Shown here: positions 25,755 through 34,601 of the stretch, piece by piece
Layout: every line of letters begins with the position of its first letter
Numbering within the stretch: the stretch's first letter is position 1
Assembly (NCBI GenBank): GCA_963700375.1
Contig: CAVOXF010000002.1
Span: forward strand, 62,001 to 126,000
Length of the DNA stretch: 64,000 bases
Direction: 5' to 3'
Source of the DNA: JAHEEL01 sp963700375
GTDB lineage: Bacteria > Actinomycetota > Acidimicrobiia > Spongiisociales > UBA5794
The notes under the pieces: generated by a model
What the model saw: only the letters and a program-made list of their open reading frames with translations
Databases searched by the model: none
What the model was told of the DNA's origin: nothing
Position numbers and translations under genes: made by a program

Positions 25755-26759
25755 ATGGCGTATCCTTCCTACGCGCCGATTCGTCAGCAGCGTCGAAGAC
25801 GGTGGCTGCTGGCGATTCTGATTGCGCTCATCATCGTTGCCATCGTGGCCCTCGCGGTAACCCGCCGCAACGAAGCGCGCGGTGTTGCGGACTACCTGTC
25901 GGTCGCCCACGAGGTCGCGGCCAACGAGGCTGAGACAGCGGCTTCGCTTGAAACCATGCTGCTCACAATCACCGATGTACAACGCCCCGAGGTGATGCGG
26001 AGCCTCGAGGAGATGCGGGTTTCGTCCGAGAACGATGCAGACACCCTCGCCGCGGCCTATGTCCCTCCCGCAGCAGGCGAAGCCAACGGATATCTGGTGG
26101 CGGCGCTGGGGTCGTGGACCAAGGCGCTTGGTCTCCTCGACGACGCCATCGTGCTGATACTCGACGAACCGGCCGAAGCCGGCGGAACCGACCGGTTGGA
26201 GGAGGCATTCGACTTGCTCCGCATCGGCGACCTCGCCTATGCCCAGTTCCTCGAGGCGGCCAACGGTCTCGACGACTCGATTCCCGTCAGCGATCTCGAC
26301 GAAGTCGCGTTCACGAGCGAAGAGCGTGCCGTCGACTACGACGCCCAGGTCGTCACGCTGCGACTCACCTCGGTCTACAAGCTGGGAGAGCTCCACGACG
26401 TCTCGGTGACGGCCATTACGGAGCCGGAGCCGCTCGGGGAACGCGACAACATCCCGGTTGTTCCACATAGCGAGCAGTTCGTCGTCCAGGCCGTGGTTGC
26501 GAACCAGGGCAATGAGCCCGAGAGCCAAGTCTCGGTGAATCTGGAACTGATCCCGACCGGCGGTGGGGAGGATCGTGTGACGGTCAAACAGACGGTCGCG
26601 AGCCTCGAACCGGGCCAGGCGAAGACGCTGGTCTTCGACACCCTCGAACTCGAACCGGGCGGACTCTATGAGTTGGTGATCACGACCGGAGTTGACAAGG
26701 ATGACGACCCCGAGAACGATGCATGGCGCATGGTCTTCTACCGAAATGAGAACGCGTGA
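25755..26759 (+). CDS. Membrane-anchored extracytoplasmic protein with C-terminal Ig-like domain
   Basis: 334 residues: an Arg-rich N-terminus (RQQRRRRW), one helix (about 17-36), a helical domain (about 45-170) and a beta-rich end (about 195-330) that reads like a CARDB/Ig fold (VVANQGNEPESQVSVNLELI). It is not a family I can name. The ATG is 6 bases after tRNA-Leu, leaving no room for a normal ribosome-binding site, so translation may be leaderless or start from a processed tRNA-mRNA transcript. It overlaps the DUF4446 gene by 4 bp. Confidence 0.7.
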   Translation: MAYPSYAPIRQQRRRRWLLAILIALIIVAIVALAVTRRNEARGVADYLSVAHEVAANEAETAASLETMLLTITDVQRPEVMRSLEEMRVSSENDADTLAAAYVPPAAGEANGYLVAALGSWTKALGLLDDAIVLILDEPAEAGGTDRLEEAFDLLRIGDLAYAQFLEAANGLDDSIPVSDLDEVAFTSEERAVDYDAQVVTLRLTSVYKLGELHDVSVTAITEPEPLGERDNIPVVPHSEQFVVQAVVANQGNEPESQVSVNLELIPTGGGEDRVTVKQTVASLEPGQAKTLVFDTLELEPGGLYELVITTGVDKDDDPENDAWRMVFYRNENA

Positions 26760-27205
26760 GCGACTGGCTGGTTGTCGTCATCGTGTTCCTCGTTGTGGTT
26801 CTTGCCGTCTGGCAGACCTATCAGCTGCAGCAGATCCGCAAACAGGTTGATGCCGTACCAAAAGACGGCAACGTGTTCGCCCTCGTCGACTCTACGACGG
26901 GGCGCCTCGGACGTGTCGAGGCCGGCCTGGCGGTTCTGGATCAGCGCCTGCAGGCCGTCGAGGCTCGCCTTCCGTATGCCATCACACGAACGGCGGTGGT
27001 TGCGTATGACGCGTTTGGCAACATCGCCGGACAGCTCTCCCGTTCGATTGCCCTGCTGAGCGAGAGCGGGGATGGAATCGTCCTGTCGATTCTTGTTGCC
27101 CGCGAAGAGACCCTCTTCTACAGCAAGGAGATCCGCGGGGGAACGGGGAGCGAGATGCTTTCACCGGAAGAGGACAGCGCCGTCGCCCGCGCCATGGGCC
27201 GGTAG
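26756..27205 (+). CDS. DUF4446 family protein
   Basis: 149 residues from a GTG overlapping the previous stop (GTGA). One N-terminal helix, a short coiled segment, then the DUF4446 core (VVAYDAFGNIAGQLS, GDGIVLSILVAREETLFYSK). The function is unknown in this family. It is 9 bp from serS and on the same strand. Confidence 0.85.
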   Translation: MSDWLVVVIVFLVVVLAVWQTYQLQQIRKQVDAVPKDGNVFALVDSTTGRLGRVEAGLAVLDQRLQAVEARLPYAITRTAVVAYDAFGNIAGQLSRSIALLSESGDGIVLSILVAREETLFYSKEIRGGTGSEMLSPEEDSAVARAMGR

Positions 27206-27214
27206 CATCCGACC

Positions 27215-28468
27215 ATGATCGACGTTGGAATCCTTCGCGAACACCCGGACGACCTCGCCGCTGCTCTGAGCCGTCGAGGCGTGGACATCGACGTCGCCGC
27301 CCTTGTCCGCATCGACGCCGAGCGCCGAACCGCTCGCGCCGACGCTGAGGAGATGCGGTCCCGGCAGAAGGACGCCGGAAAGTCGATCGCGACGTTGAGC
27401 GGCGACGAGAAGTCCGTAGCTATTGCCGGGGCCAGTGAACTCGCCGAGCGATACAGGATCCGGGTCGCCGAGGCCGATGAACTCGATGCGGCATTCATGG
27501 AGCAGTGGGTGACGCTGCCGAACATTGCGGACGAGTCCGCTGCCGACGGATTCGATGAAGAGGACGGCATCGAGATCACCCGATGGGGTGAGCCTCCGGT
27601 GTTCGACTTCGAGGCCAAGGACCACGCCGATCTCGGTGCGGCATTGGGGAACATCGATATCGAGCGTGCGACGAAGATCTCGGGGAGTCGCTTCGGCATG
27701 CTCACGGGCAAGATGGCATTGCTCGAGATGGCCATGGCCCGATGGGCCATGGATGTTCTGTCGGGATACGGCTTCACGCCGGTGCTGCCGCCGGTTCTCG
27801 TTCGGGAACAGGCACTGTTCGGCACCGGGTTCTTCCCGGCGGATCGTGAACAGGTCTACTCGGTGGAAGAAGACGACCTCTACCTCGTCGGCACCTCCGA
27901 GGTACCCCTCGCCGCCATGCACGGTGACGAGATCCTCGACGCCGACTTGCTACCGGTTCGCTACGCCGGGTTCTCGACATGTTTCCGTGTCGAGGCCGGG
28001 ACCTATGGCAAGGACACCCGCGGCATCTTCCGCGTCCACCAGTTCAACAAGGTCGAGATGTTTTCGTTCGTCGATCCGGACCTCTCCCGCGAGGAGCACG
28101 ACTTCTTGCTCGCTCGTGAGGAAGAACTCGTTCAGGCCCTCGAGATCCCCTATCGGGTGGTGAATGTTGCTGCAGGCGACCTCGGCGCCTCCGCTGCGAA
28201 GAAGTACGACATCGAGGCCTGGTTCCCCGGCCAGGAGCGGTACCGGGAGATCACTTCGACCTCGAACACCACCGACTACCAGTCGCGCCGCCTGAAGGTG
28301 CGGTACAGGGATGCCGACGGCACCAACCGTCTCGTCCACACCCTGAACGGAACGGCCGTGACGGGGCGGGCGTTGATTGCCCTTGTCGAGAACCATCAGC
28401 AGGCTGACGGTTCGATCCGCATCCCCGAGGCCCTCCGCCCCTACACCGGCTTCGATGTCATCGACTAG
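27215..28468 (+). CDS. serS: Seryl-tRNA synthetase
   Basis: 417 residues. The N-terminal coiled-coil arm (about 30-100) is present. Motif 2 reads RVEAGTYGKDTRGIFRVHQF and motif 3 LVENHQQADGSIRIPEALRP, both complete class II features. It charges all tRNA-Ser species, and all four isoacceptor genes lie 3-7 kb downstream. The start ATG is 9 bases after the DUF4446 stop. Confidence 0.96.
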   Translation: MIDVGILREHPDDLAAALSRRGVDIDVAALVRIDAERRTARADAEEMRSRQKDAGKSIATLSGDEKSVAIAGASELAERYRIRVAEADELDAAFMEQWVTLPNIADESAADGFDEEDGIEITRWGEPPVFDFEAKDHADLGAALGNIDIERATKISGSRFGMLTGKMALLEMAMARWAMDVLSGYGFTPVLPPVLVREQALFGTGFFPADREQVYSVEEDDLYLVGTSEVPLAAMHGDEILDADLLPVRYAGFSTCFRVEAGTYGKDTRGIFRVHQFNKVEMFSFVDPDLSREEHDFLLAREEELVQALEIPYRVVNVAAGDLGASAAKKYDIEAWFPGQERYREITSTSNTTDYQSRRLKVRYRDADGTNRLVHTLNGTAVTGRALIALVENHQQADGSIRIPEALRPYTGFDVID

Positions 28469-28492
28469 CGCCGGCCCCCAAACTTCCGAATT

Positions 28493-28530
28493 CTCCCCCT
28501 TGGGGGGAGGCGGCGGCAGCGCAGCCGCCG
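28493..28530 (+). terminator. Two stem-loops after serS
   Basis: A 7-bp stem (ctccccc/gggggag) with a 3-base loop is followed at once by a cggcgg/ccgccg hairpin, 24 bases past the serS stop and before menG. There is no T run. Confidence 0.5.
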
Positions 28531-28578
28531 ACGGAGGGGGTCTCACCCTCCGTTCCTTCAACCCGGGGTGGTTCGCGC

Positions 28579-29202
28579 ATGTCTAACGGGGACGTCTTCT
28601 CCGATATCGCCGGACGGTACGACCGGCTCAACATGATCTTGTCGCTCGGGCGCGATCAGGCGTGGCGGCGCACCGCCATCGACCGCCTGCCCACCGGGAG
28701 GATCCTCGATCTCGGGGCGGGCACTGGTGCCGCCAACGCCGCGTTCGGCGACCGCGAGATTGTTGCTCTCGATCCGGCCCCCGAGATGCTCGCGTTGAAT
28801 GAAGCCGCCTGCCGGCTTGTGGCCGTCGGTGAGGCGCTCCCGTTCGAGGCTGAGTCCTTTGACGCCGTCTTCTCCGCCTATGTGTTTCGGAACCTCGACT
28901 CTGTCGACAAGACCCTCAGTGAGATCCACCGGGTGCTTCGACCGGGAGGGATGGCAGGCATCGTCGACCTCGGTCGTCCAACGGGATCGGTTCAGAGTTC
29001 GATTCACCGGGCAGGGACGGCGGTGGTGCTTCCTCTCGCCGGGATGACGATCGGCGCCCGAGATGAGTACGCCTACCTCCACCGGACCCTCGACAAGAAC
29101 CCGCCGCCGGAGATTCTGCTTGGGTCTTCCCCGTTGCGACTCGTCGACACATGGCGCGTCGGCCCGATGGGCTTCGTGTGGGGCGCACTCCTCGAAAAGT
29201 AG
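28579..29202 (+). CDS. Demethylmenaquinone methyltransferase-like SAM methyltransferase (MenG/UbiE)
   Basis: 207 residues. The start MSNGDVFSDIAGRYDRLNMIL and SLGRDQAWRR match UbiE. SAM motif I is ILDLGAGTGAAN and the later VFRNLDSVDKTLSEIHRVLR is the conserved UbiE block. It methylates demethylmenaquinone in the last step of menaquinone synthesis. It is a little short (usual 230 residues), with a condensed SAM motif II, so another small-molecule substrate is possible. Confidence 0.8.
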   Translation: MSNGDVFSDIAGRYDRLNMILSLGRDQAWRRTAIDRLPTGRILDLGAGTGAANAAFGDREIVALDPAPEMLALNEAACRLVAVGEALPFEAESFDAVFSAYVFRNLDSVDKTLSEIHRVLRPGGMAGIVDLGRPTGSVQSSIHRAGTAVVLPLAGMTIGARDEYAYLHRTLDKNPPPEILLGSSPLRLVDTWRVGPMGFVWGALLEK

Positions 29203-29256
29203 CCGTGCACCCGCCTTCGAACGGCGGCATCCGGCGCAACCGAGACGTTGGCTCCA

Positions 29257-29352
29257 GTCGGGCGATCCCGCGGCACCCAGGGAGGGCCGCTTAGGGCTGC
29301 TTCCTTCCGGACCTGACCCGATTCACGGTTCCCCGCCGCTGCAGGACCCGAC
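29257..29352 (-). ncRNA. ffs: Signal recognition particle RNA (4.5S, bacterial small type)
   Basis: The minus strand has the universally conserved apical segment GGTCAGGTCCGGAAGGAAGC followed by AGCCC, and the flanks pair into a long hairpin (gtcggg at the 5' end with cccgac at the 3' end). The length, about 96 nt, fits small bacterial SRP RNA, which binds Ffh for co-translational export. Ends are set by the outer stem and may be a few bases off. Confidence 0.93.
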
Positions 29353-29504
29353 CTTCAACACCAACTAATCCCGGCGCTCGACCCGAACACCAACCGCCCT
29401 CGGGCGGGGATTCAGCCTCGCATGAAGAGGGTTTCGAGTACAGGGCACCCCTAGCGCCCCACCTAGCACGGTTCGGCAATGGTAGCCCCGACGGGCGATG
29501 ACCG

Positions 29505-30452
29505 TCAGGCGATCCGATCGGCCACGAAGCGATCCTCCCGCGCCCGGGCCGCCGCCGCCACCTGTGTTGGAGCCGATTTGAAGCCGTGCGCGGCGCCCGT
29601 GACGATCTCGAGTTCGACCGGGTTGCCGGCTGCCGTCCACCTCGCCGCCAACAGGAGCGTATCGTCGACCAGCGGATCGAGTGTGCCGACGGTGAACAGT
29701 GCCGGGGCGAGATCGGCGAGGTCGGCATACATCGGCGACACGTCGGGGTCCTGGGGGTTCGCCTCGCCGACGTAGGCATTGGCAAACCACCGGCAGAGGT
29801 CGGTGTTCATCACCAGCATTCGATCGCCCCAGTTCCTGACACTCGGCGTCAGCGAAAGGTCGAAGAACCCGTACGTCAGGTTCGCCCCTGCGAATCCTGT
29901 GAATCCATGGCGGTCCCGCATGCGGATCATTGCCGTGGCGGCAAGGTGGGCGCCGGCCGAGGCTCCACCGACGACGATCCGGTCTGCTCCGAACTCGGCT
30001 GCAGCGTTCTCGACGATCCACGCGGCGGCTGCTTCGGCATCGTCTGACGCCGCTGGATACGGGTGCTCCGGGGCCAGGCGGTAGTCAACGGAGACCACTG
30101 CGACGCCTGCCGTGTTGGACAGGTGCTCGAGACTGCCATCCTGGTAGTCGGCAGCACCCATCGCCCAGCCACCACCGTGGAAGTGCAGGTAGACGCCTTC
30201 GATGTGGTCGGGTGTGAAGACCCTGATCCCGAGAGGCCCTGCCGGTCCTTGGATCGTCCGATTCGCGCCGTTGGGGGAGCGAACGATTGGCCCGAACAGC
30301 CCCCGCCCTTTGAGCCGGGCCTCGCGCAACGGTTCGATCCCCACCTCGATCGGGTTGGGGAGCCTCTCCGAGAGTCGCTCCAACTGGACGTTCAGAGCGA
30401 GCGTCTCCGCGTCGGCATTGGCAAGATCAAAGAAGCCCGGATCCAAGTGCAT
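29505..30452 (-). CDS. Alpha/beta-hydrolase esterase, hormone-sensitive lipase family
   Basis: 315 residues. The oxyanion motif YLHFHGGGWAMG, nucleophile GGASAGAHLA, acid TLDPLVDD and histidine GAAHGFKS make a full HSL-type triad. YRLAPEHPYPA is also typical. It hydrolyses short acyl esters or amides in the cytosol; the native substrate is unknown. It stands alone, with the SRP RNA upstream in coordinates. Confidence 0.88.
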   Translation of the reverse strand: MHLDPGFFDLANADAETLALNVQLERLSERLPNPIEVGIEPLREARLKGRGLFGPIVRSPNGANRTIQGPAGPLGIRVFTPDHIEGVYLHFHGGGWAMGAADYQDGSLEHLSNTAGVAVVSVDYRLAPEHPYPAASDDAEAAAAWIVENAAAEFGADRIVVGGASAGAHLAATAMIRMRDRHGFTGFAGANLTYGFFDLSLTPSVRNWGDRMLVMNTDLCRWFANAYVGEANPQDPDVSPMYADLADLAPALFTVGTLDPLVDDTLLLAARWTAAGNPVELEIVTGAAHGFKSAPTQVAAAARAREDRFVADRIA

Positions 30453-30531
30453 GACCAGACGCTACCAAGCAGAAGAGTGCCGCCGTTCGCGCGCCCGCTG
30501 TCCAGCCGACCTCAGGGCGGGGGGACGTGAA

Positions 30532-31054
30532 GGAGGACTCGATCGAAGTCGCGAGTCGCGTTCGCGGAGGGAGTGGGATTCGAACCTTCTCCGCGCGTCG
30601 AGGCTCGACGGTGTCAGCCTCCCTCCGTCGTACGGACGAGCCGCCGGGTTCCGGAAGTGAGGGTTCAGGGCACGAGATCGAGGCCGAGGAGGACTCGATC
30701 GAAGTCGCGAGTCGCGTTCGCGGAGGGAGTGGGATTCGAACCTTCTCCGCGCGTCGAGGCTCGACGGTGTCAGCCTCCCTCCGTCGTACGGACGAGCCGC
30801 CGGGTTCCGGAAGTGAGGGTTCAGGGCACGAGATCGAGGCCGAGGAGGACTCGATCGAAGTCGCGAGTCGTGTTCGCGGAGGGAGTGGGATTCGAACCTT
30901 CTCCGCGCATCGAGGCTCGATGGTGTCAGCCTCTCTCCGTCGTACGGACGAGCCGCCGGGTTCCGGAAGTGAGGGTTCAGGGCACGAGATCGAGACCGAG
31001 GAGGGCTCGATCGAAGTCGCGAGCCGCGTTCGCGGAGGGAGTGGGATTCGAACC
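30532..31054 (-). repeat. Tandem 156-bp array 3' of tRNA-Ser(UGA), each unit carrying the tRNA 3' end
   Basis: Three full units (starts 30532, 30688, 30844) and a fourth that runs into the intact tRNA (31000-31054) repeat at exactly 156 bp with only a few differences, mostly in the third. On the minus strand each unit begins GGTTCGAATCCCACTCCC plus the acceptor end, then about 130 bp of spacer ending in GCGGAGAA, the same junction as in the tRNA-Ile array. The spacer part cccg-cggctcg is also similar between the two arrays. Apparent open frames across it are artefacts of the repeat. Confidence 0.92.
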
Positions 31055-31121
31055 CACGGGACCGGTTACCCGGCCCAACGGTTTTCAAGACCGTCGCCTT
31101 CGTCCGCTCGACCATCCCTCC
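31033..31121 (-). tRNA. tRNA-Ser(UGA)
   Basis: 89-nt class II tRNA, acceptor ggaggga/tccctcc, anticodon loop cttgaaa with TGA, long variable arm, discriminator G. CCA is not encoded. Its 3' end is duplicated in the array that follows it. Confidence 0.95.
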
Positions 31122-31201
31122 AATGGCCCGCCCCTCGAGTCCGCGTGGTCGACCGACTGCTGAGAACGGGCTACAACCGAACGCGGAGCGCCCGGTTCTG
31201 G

Positions 31202-31290
31202 CGGAGGGGGTGGGATTCGAACCCACGGGACCGGAAACCCGGTCCAACGGTTTTCGAGACCGTCACATTCGTCCGCTCTGTCACCCCTCC
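31202..31290 (-). tRNA. tRNA-Ser(CGA)
   Basis: 89-nt class II tRNA, acceptor ggagggg/cccctcc, anticodon loop ctcgaaa with CGA and a variable arm close to that of the neighbouring tRNA-Ser(UGA). No array follows this copy. Confidence 0.95.
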
Positions 31291-31352
31291 ATCGATCCGA
31301 CCGCAAGGCGTTCGGAACGTGGGGAGTGTACCGGTGTCCGTTTGCTCTCGAC

Positions 31353-31802
31353 CTACCGGCGGCCGGCGAAGAAGTCCTGGAGTAGTGCAGAGCTCGCATC
31401 CGCCTCGATACCGCCGACGACCTCGCAACGGTGGTTCAGTCGCTCATCCTGAGGGATGTTGTAGAGGCTCCACACGGCTCCGGTCTTCGGCTCTACGGCG
31501 CCGAAGACGATCCGCTCGACGCGCGACCATACGGCGGTCATGGCACACATCGCACAGGGTTCGAGTGTCACAACCAGGGTGTGGCCGTCGAGGCGCCAGT
31601 CGCCTATCTCACGGGACCGTTCGGAGAGCACCAGCATCTCCGCGTGGGCGCTGGCGTCATCCCGTTCTTCACGCCGATTGTGGTCTGCAGCGACTGCGAA
31701 ACCGGACGGATCCAGCAGCACCGCACCGATCGGGACGTCGTCGTGTGCGAGCGCCTTCACGGCTTCTTCGAGTGCGATGCCCATTGCTTCCGTCGGATTC
31801 AC
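31353..31802 (-). CDS. tadA: tRNA-specific adenosine deaminase TadA
   Basis: 149 residues from a GTG. The zinc site is complete: ASAHAEMLVL holds the His and catalytic Glu, and LEPCAMCAMTAV holds two Cys. TadA converts A34 of tRNA-Arg(ACG) to inosine. That tRNA is encoded 7 kb away at 38511. It is divergent from tRNA-Ser(GGA). Confidence 0.93.
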   Translation of the reverse strand: MNPTEAMGIALEEAVKALAHDDVPIGAVLLDPSGFAVAADHNRREERDDASAHAEMLVLSERSREIGDWRLDGHTLVVTLEPCAMCAMTAVWSRVERIVFGAVEPKTGAVWSLYNIPQDERLNHRCEVVGGIEADASSALLQDFFAGRR

Positions 31803-31838
31803 TACTCAGGTCCCTCCCTCTACACTTCCCCATCCTAC

Positions 31839-31927
31839 GGAGGGATCGCATAGTCTGGCCTAGTGCGCACGCCTGGAAAGCGTGTAAGCGGTAACCCGCT
31901 TCGAGGGTTCAAATCCCTCTCCCTCCG
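31839..31927 (+). tRNA. tRNA-Ser(GGA)
   Basis: 89-nt class II tRNA with acceptor ggaggga/tccctcc, anticodon loop ctGGAaa, variable arm gcggtaacccgc and T-loop ggttcaaatcc. CCA is not encoded. Confidence 0.95.
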
Positions 31928-31961
31928 CAACCGCGGCCACGTACTTCGGTCGATCCCTTCG

Positions 31962-31992
31962 GAGCTTCCCCCACGCACCTTGGGGGAGGCTC
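31962..31992 (+). terminator. Stem-loop after tRNA-Ser(GGA)
   Basis: gagcttcccccacg pairs with the following tgggggaggctc, 35 bases past the tRNA. It is a likely tRNA transcript terminator. The 220 bp after it hold no recognised gene. Confidence 0.6.
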
Positions 31993-32211
31993 ATTCGCCC
32001 ACAATGGGCGGGGGGCCTACAACGACCGATCACGTGTCCGGCACACTGGACCCCTGCTTCGTCGCCGGCCCTTCTCCTCGCCTCCCGTCTTGCAGTCGGG
32101 GGGACAGATGGTTCTTCCGCGCCGCTCAACGCATCCGCTCCTCCAACGCGATGGTCCAAGTGCCGTGAACGACCCGGGGTAGGCTGGTTGCCGTTCTTGG
32201 AGGAGGTACGA

Positions 32212-32367
32212 TTGGTCTTTGCACTCAGCACGTTCTGGACGGTCTTCGTCACCCTCATCGTGTTGGTTCCTCTGATCCTGCGGTGGGTGTTCGCTCTGAT
32301 CGAACGCTTCAAGAATCGGGAGCACTTGGCCGGCCGGCAGACCGCACTCTGCTCCTTGGCATCATGA
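32212..32367 (+). CDS. Small membrane peptide upstream of a peptide-type binding protein
   Basis: 51 residues from a TTG with GGAGGAGG about 6 bases upstream, a strong site. One helix (about 5-30) then a charged tail ERFKNREHL. Its stop overlaps the start of the next small frame (ATGA). The function is unknown. The good ribosome-binding site and chained overlaps are the evidence. Confidence 0.55.
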   Translation: MVFALSTFWTVFVTLIVLVPLILRWVFALIERFKNREHLAGRQTALCSLAS

Positions 32368-32498
32368 TGCTCCCGATCCACGACCCGGCTGCCTACCTCG
32401 TCTACATGGGCCTCGACAGTGACACGATGCAAGACGCCGTCGAGTTCCACAACGAACTTGCCAACGAACGGTCCGCCGACCCGAACGGCGATCAGTGA
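32364..32498 (+). CDS. 44-residue hypothetical protein coupled to the binding-protein gene
   Basis: The ATG overlaps the preceding stop and its own stop overlaps the GTG of the lipoprotein gene. The product (MMLPIHDPAAYLVYMGLDSD and an acidic tail) has no recognised domain. It may be a coupling leader rather than a functional protein. Confidence 0.45.
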   Translation: MMLPIHDPAAYLVYMGLDSDTMQDAVEFHNELANERSADPNGDQ

Positions 32499-34276
32499 CC
32501 TCCAACCCGGCCCTGCTGCGGACCTCGGCAGTCCTGGGTGCATTTGCGCTCCTGGTCGGTTCCTGCTCGTCCTCACCGGAACCGGCGGAGTCGACGACCA
32601 CGCTCGGCACCACGACCACAACTACAACAACAGTCCCGCCAACGACAACCACCGATCCGGACACCGGCATCCCCTACGGCGGCGTTGCGGTCGTCGCCGA
32701 CGGCCAGGAGCCGTCGACACTCAACCCGTATGCCCCGCGCGGAGAGGAGCTCATCGTCACAATCATCGGCCAGTCCTACTTCGCAGGGGCCTACGACATC
32801 GACGGAACCAGCCTCGAACTGGTCCCCGGCGTCGTGACCGAACTCCCGACGACGGCCAACGGCGGCATCGTGGTCAACGCGGACGGAACCATGACCGTCA
32901 AGTACACGATCCTCGAGGAGGCGGTGTGGGAGGACGGCGTCCCGATCTCCGGCTACGACTTCGCCTTTACGGTCGCCACGTTGCAGACCCCTGAGGCGGA
33001 CGCCGGGTATCAGATCGACGAGGTATACGGGTGGGTCGTTTCATTCGAGGCCGGCCCGAAGACCTTCGAGATGACACTGAACCAGCCGACGGTGCTCCAC
33101 GAGCAGATGTTCCGCGTCCTCCTGCCGAAGCATGCAGTCGAGGGCTCCGACTTCCTTGCTGACTGGAACGATCGCATGTGGCCGTCCGGCGGGCCGTTCC
33201 GCTTCTCCACCTGGGACCCGGGCGAGCGGCTCGTCGTCGAGCGCAACGACAACTACTGGAAGGCGGATCCGGTGACGGGCCAGCAACTCCCGTACCTGGA
33301 CGCCGTCGAGTTTCGCTTCATCCCCGAACTCGAGGAGATCCTCCGTGCATTCAAGCGCCGCGACGTCCAGGTCATCCAACCGCCGCCGTTCTCCGGGACC
33401 ATCGACCAGTTGACCGTCCTCGAGCCGGACGGAGCCTCGGTCCAGGTCGTCCCGGGCCCGGTGTGGGAGCACCTCAACTTCCAGTTCGGACCCGGCCGCC
33501 TCGGGATGAACGCAGCCAGCGTCAACGCGAACCTCGACTATCGGATGGCCGTCGCGCACCTGGTTGATCGCAAAGCCATCGCGACGGCCGTCGGTGCCCA
33601 CACTCAGCCCCTCACATCGTATGTCGATGTCTTCACCCCCAGCCTCTCCGAACACGCCTGGGATCGGTATCCGTACGATCCTGCCAAGGCGGAGCAGTTG
33701 CTCCTGAAGGTCAAGGCGGACGAGGGGATCGACACCATCACTGCCGTGTTCTCCACAACGAGCAACACCGACACGCGGGTCATCGTCTCCGAGGCGCTCC
33801 GGCCGATGTTCGAGGCTGTCGGCATCGTGTATGAAACGCAGTTGCAGGACGCGCAACTCTTCTTCGGGGATACGTTCGAAACCGGGACCTGGGATGTCGG
33901 AATGTGGGCGTGGGTCGGCTCGCCCGGATTCTCTACGTTGATCGCGATCCATGACGCTTTCGACCCCGAAGGGCCTCCTCCGGATGGATCCAACTACTAC
34001 CGGTGGGGGACCGAGGATTCGTCGGTGCGGGACTCGTACACGGAACGGTTCGCCGAGGTTCGCGATCTCATGAATGCGACGGTCGACGAAGAAGAACTGG
34101 CGAGCCTCGTCGCCGAAGCAGAGGACATCCTGGCCAGTCGCATGGTCATCCTGCCGCTCTACTCGGGTCCGCGGGTTGGTGCGGTGTGGGAGAACGAGAT
34201 CGGCGGATTCGTCATGAATTCCACGCAGGCGTCCTATACATGGAATATCGAGGAGTGGTATCGGGCCGATCTCTAG
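32495..34276 (+). CDS. ABC transporter substrate-binding lipoprotein, peptide/nickel (SBP_bac_5) family
   Basis: 593 residues from a GTG. The signal peptide ends in a lipobox (ALLVGSC, Cys about 24) followed by a Ser/Thr-rich linker. The body has the family pattern STLNPYAPRGEE, then WEDGVPISGYDFAFTV, YDPAKAEQLLLKV and the C-terminal MVILPLYSGPRVGAVW. It captures peptides or similar solutes at the outer face of the membrane. No permease or ATPase gene follows: the next gene is tRNA-Ser(GCU), so it is an orphan binding protein. Confidence 0.88.
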   Translation: MTSNPALLRTSAVLGAFALLVGSCSSSPEPAESTTTLGTTTTTTTTVPPTTTTDPDTGIPYGGVAVVADGQEPSTLNPYAPRGEELIVTIIGQSYFAGAYDIDGTSLELVPGVVTELPTTANGGIVVNADGTMTVKYTILEEAVWEDGVPISGYDFAFTVATLQTPEADAGYQIDEVYGWVVSFEAGPKTFEMTLNQPTVLHEQMFRVLLPKHAVEGSDFLADWNDRMWPSGGPFRFSTWDPGERLVVERNDNYWKADPVTGQQLPYLDAVEFRFIPELEEILRAFKRRDVQVIQPPPFSGTIDQLTVLEPDGASVQVVPGPVWEHLNFQFGPGRLGMNAASVNANLDYRMAVAHLVDRKAIATAVGAHTQPLTSYVDVFTPSLSEHAWDRYPYDPAKAEQLLLKVKADEGIDTITAVFSTTSNTDTRVIVSEALRPMFEAVGIVYETQLQDAQLFFGDTFETGTWDVGMWAWVGSPGFSTLIAIHDAFDPEGPPPDGSNYYRWGTEDSSVRDSYTERFAEVRDLMNATVDEEELASLVAEAEDILASRMVILPLYSGPRVGAVWENEIGGFVMNSTQASYTWNIEEWYRADL

Positions 34277-34324
34277 TACCGGAGGTCGGCAAGGATGGCA
34301 GTCCTGATAACCTTGCAGAGTCTT

Positions 34325-34416
<92 letters not shown>

Positions 34417-34422
34417 GGATCC

Positions 34423-34455
34423 GAAGGGGCCCCGCGCGTGTCGCGGGACCCCTTC
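34423..34455 (+). terminator. Terminator of tRNA-Ser(GCU)
   Basis: Stem gaaggggccccgcg / cgcgggaccccttc with a 5-base loop, one unpaired position, 8 bases after the tRNA. Confidence 0.75.
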
Positions 34456-34502
34456 GCCGCGTCAAGCGAAGCTCGCCCGCCGACGTCGCGAAACTTCCCA
34501 TA

Positions 34503-34531
34503 TTGACGGAATATGAGTCATGTGGTATCAC
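34503..34531 (+). promoter_or_regulatory. Sigma-70-like promoter of the Hsp20 gene
   Basis: TTGACG at 34503 and TATCAC at 34526, spaced 17 bases, about 70 bases before the start codon. The 60 bases downstream are unusually A+T-rich for this genome and hold a repeated gagtcata motif that could bind a regulator. I do not see a perfect HspR HAIR box. Confidence 0.6.
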
Positions 34532-34601
34532 GTTATATGTAAGAGTAAGAGTCATATCGAGTTGAGAGCTTTGCGTCTCTCGACACGAAAGGAGTGCAAC
34601 G

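Noticed and set aside
30532..31054. CRISPR array
   Set aside because: Units are 156 bp, nearly identical throughout, with no short repeat and variable spacers; no cas genes are present.
30527..31894. 455-codon plus-strand frame with repeated peptide blocks
   Set aside because: It crosses the 156-bp array, two tRNA-Ser genes and tadA on the other strand; the period is a DNA repeat, not a protein repeat.
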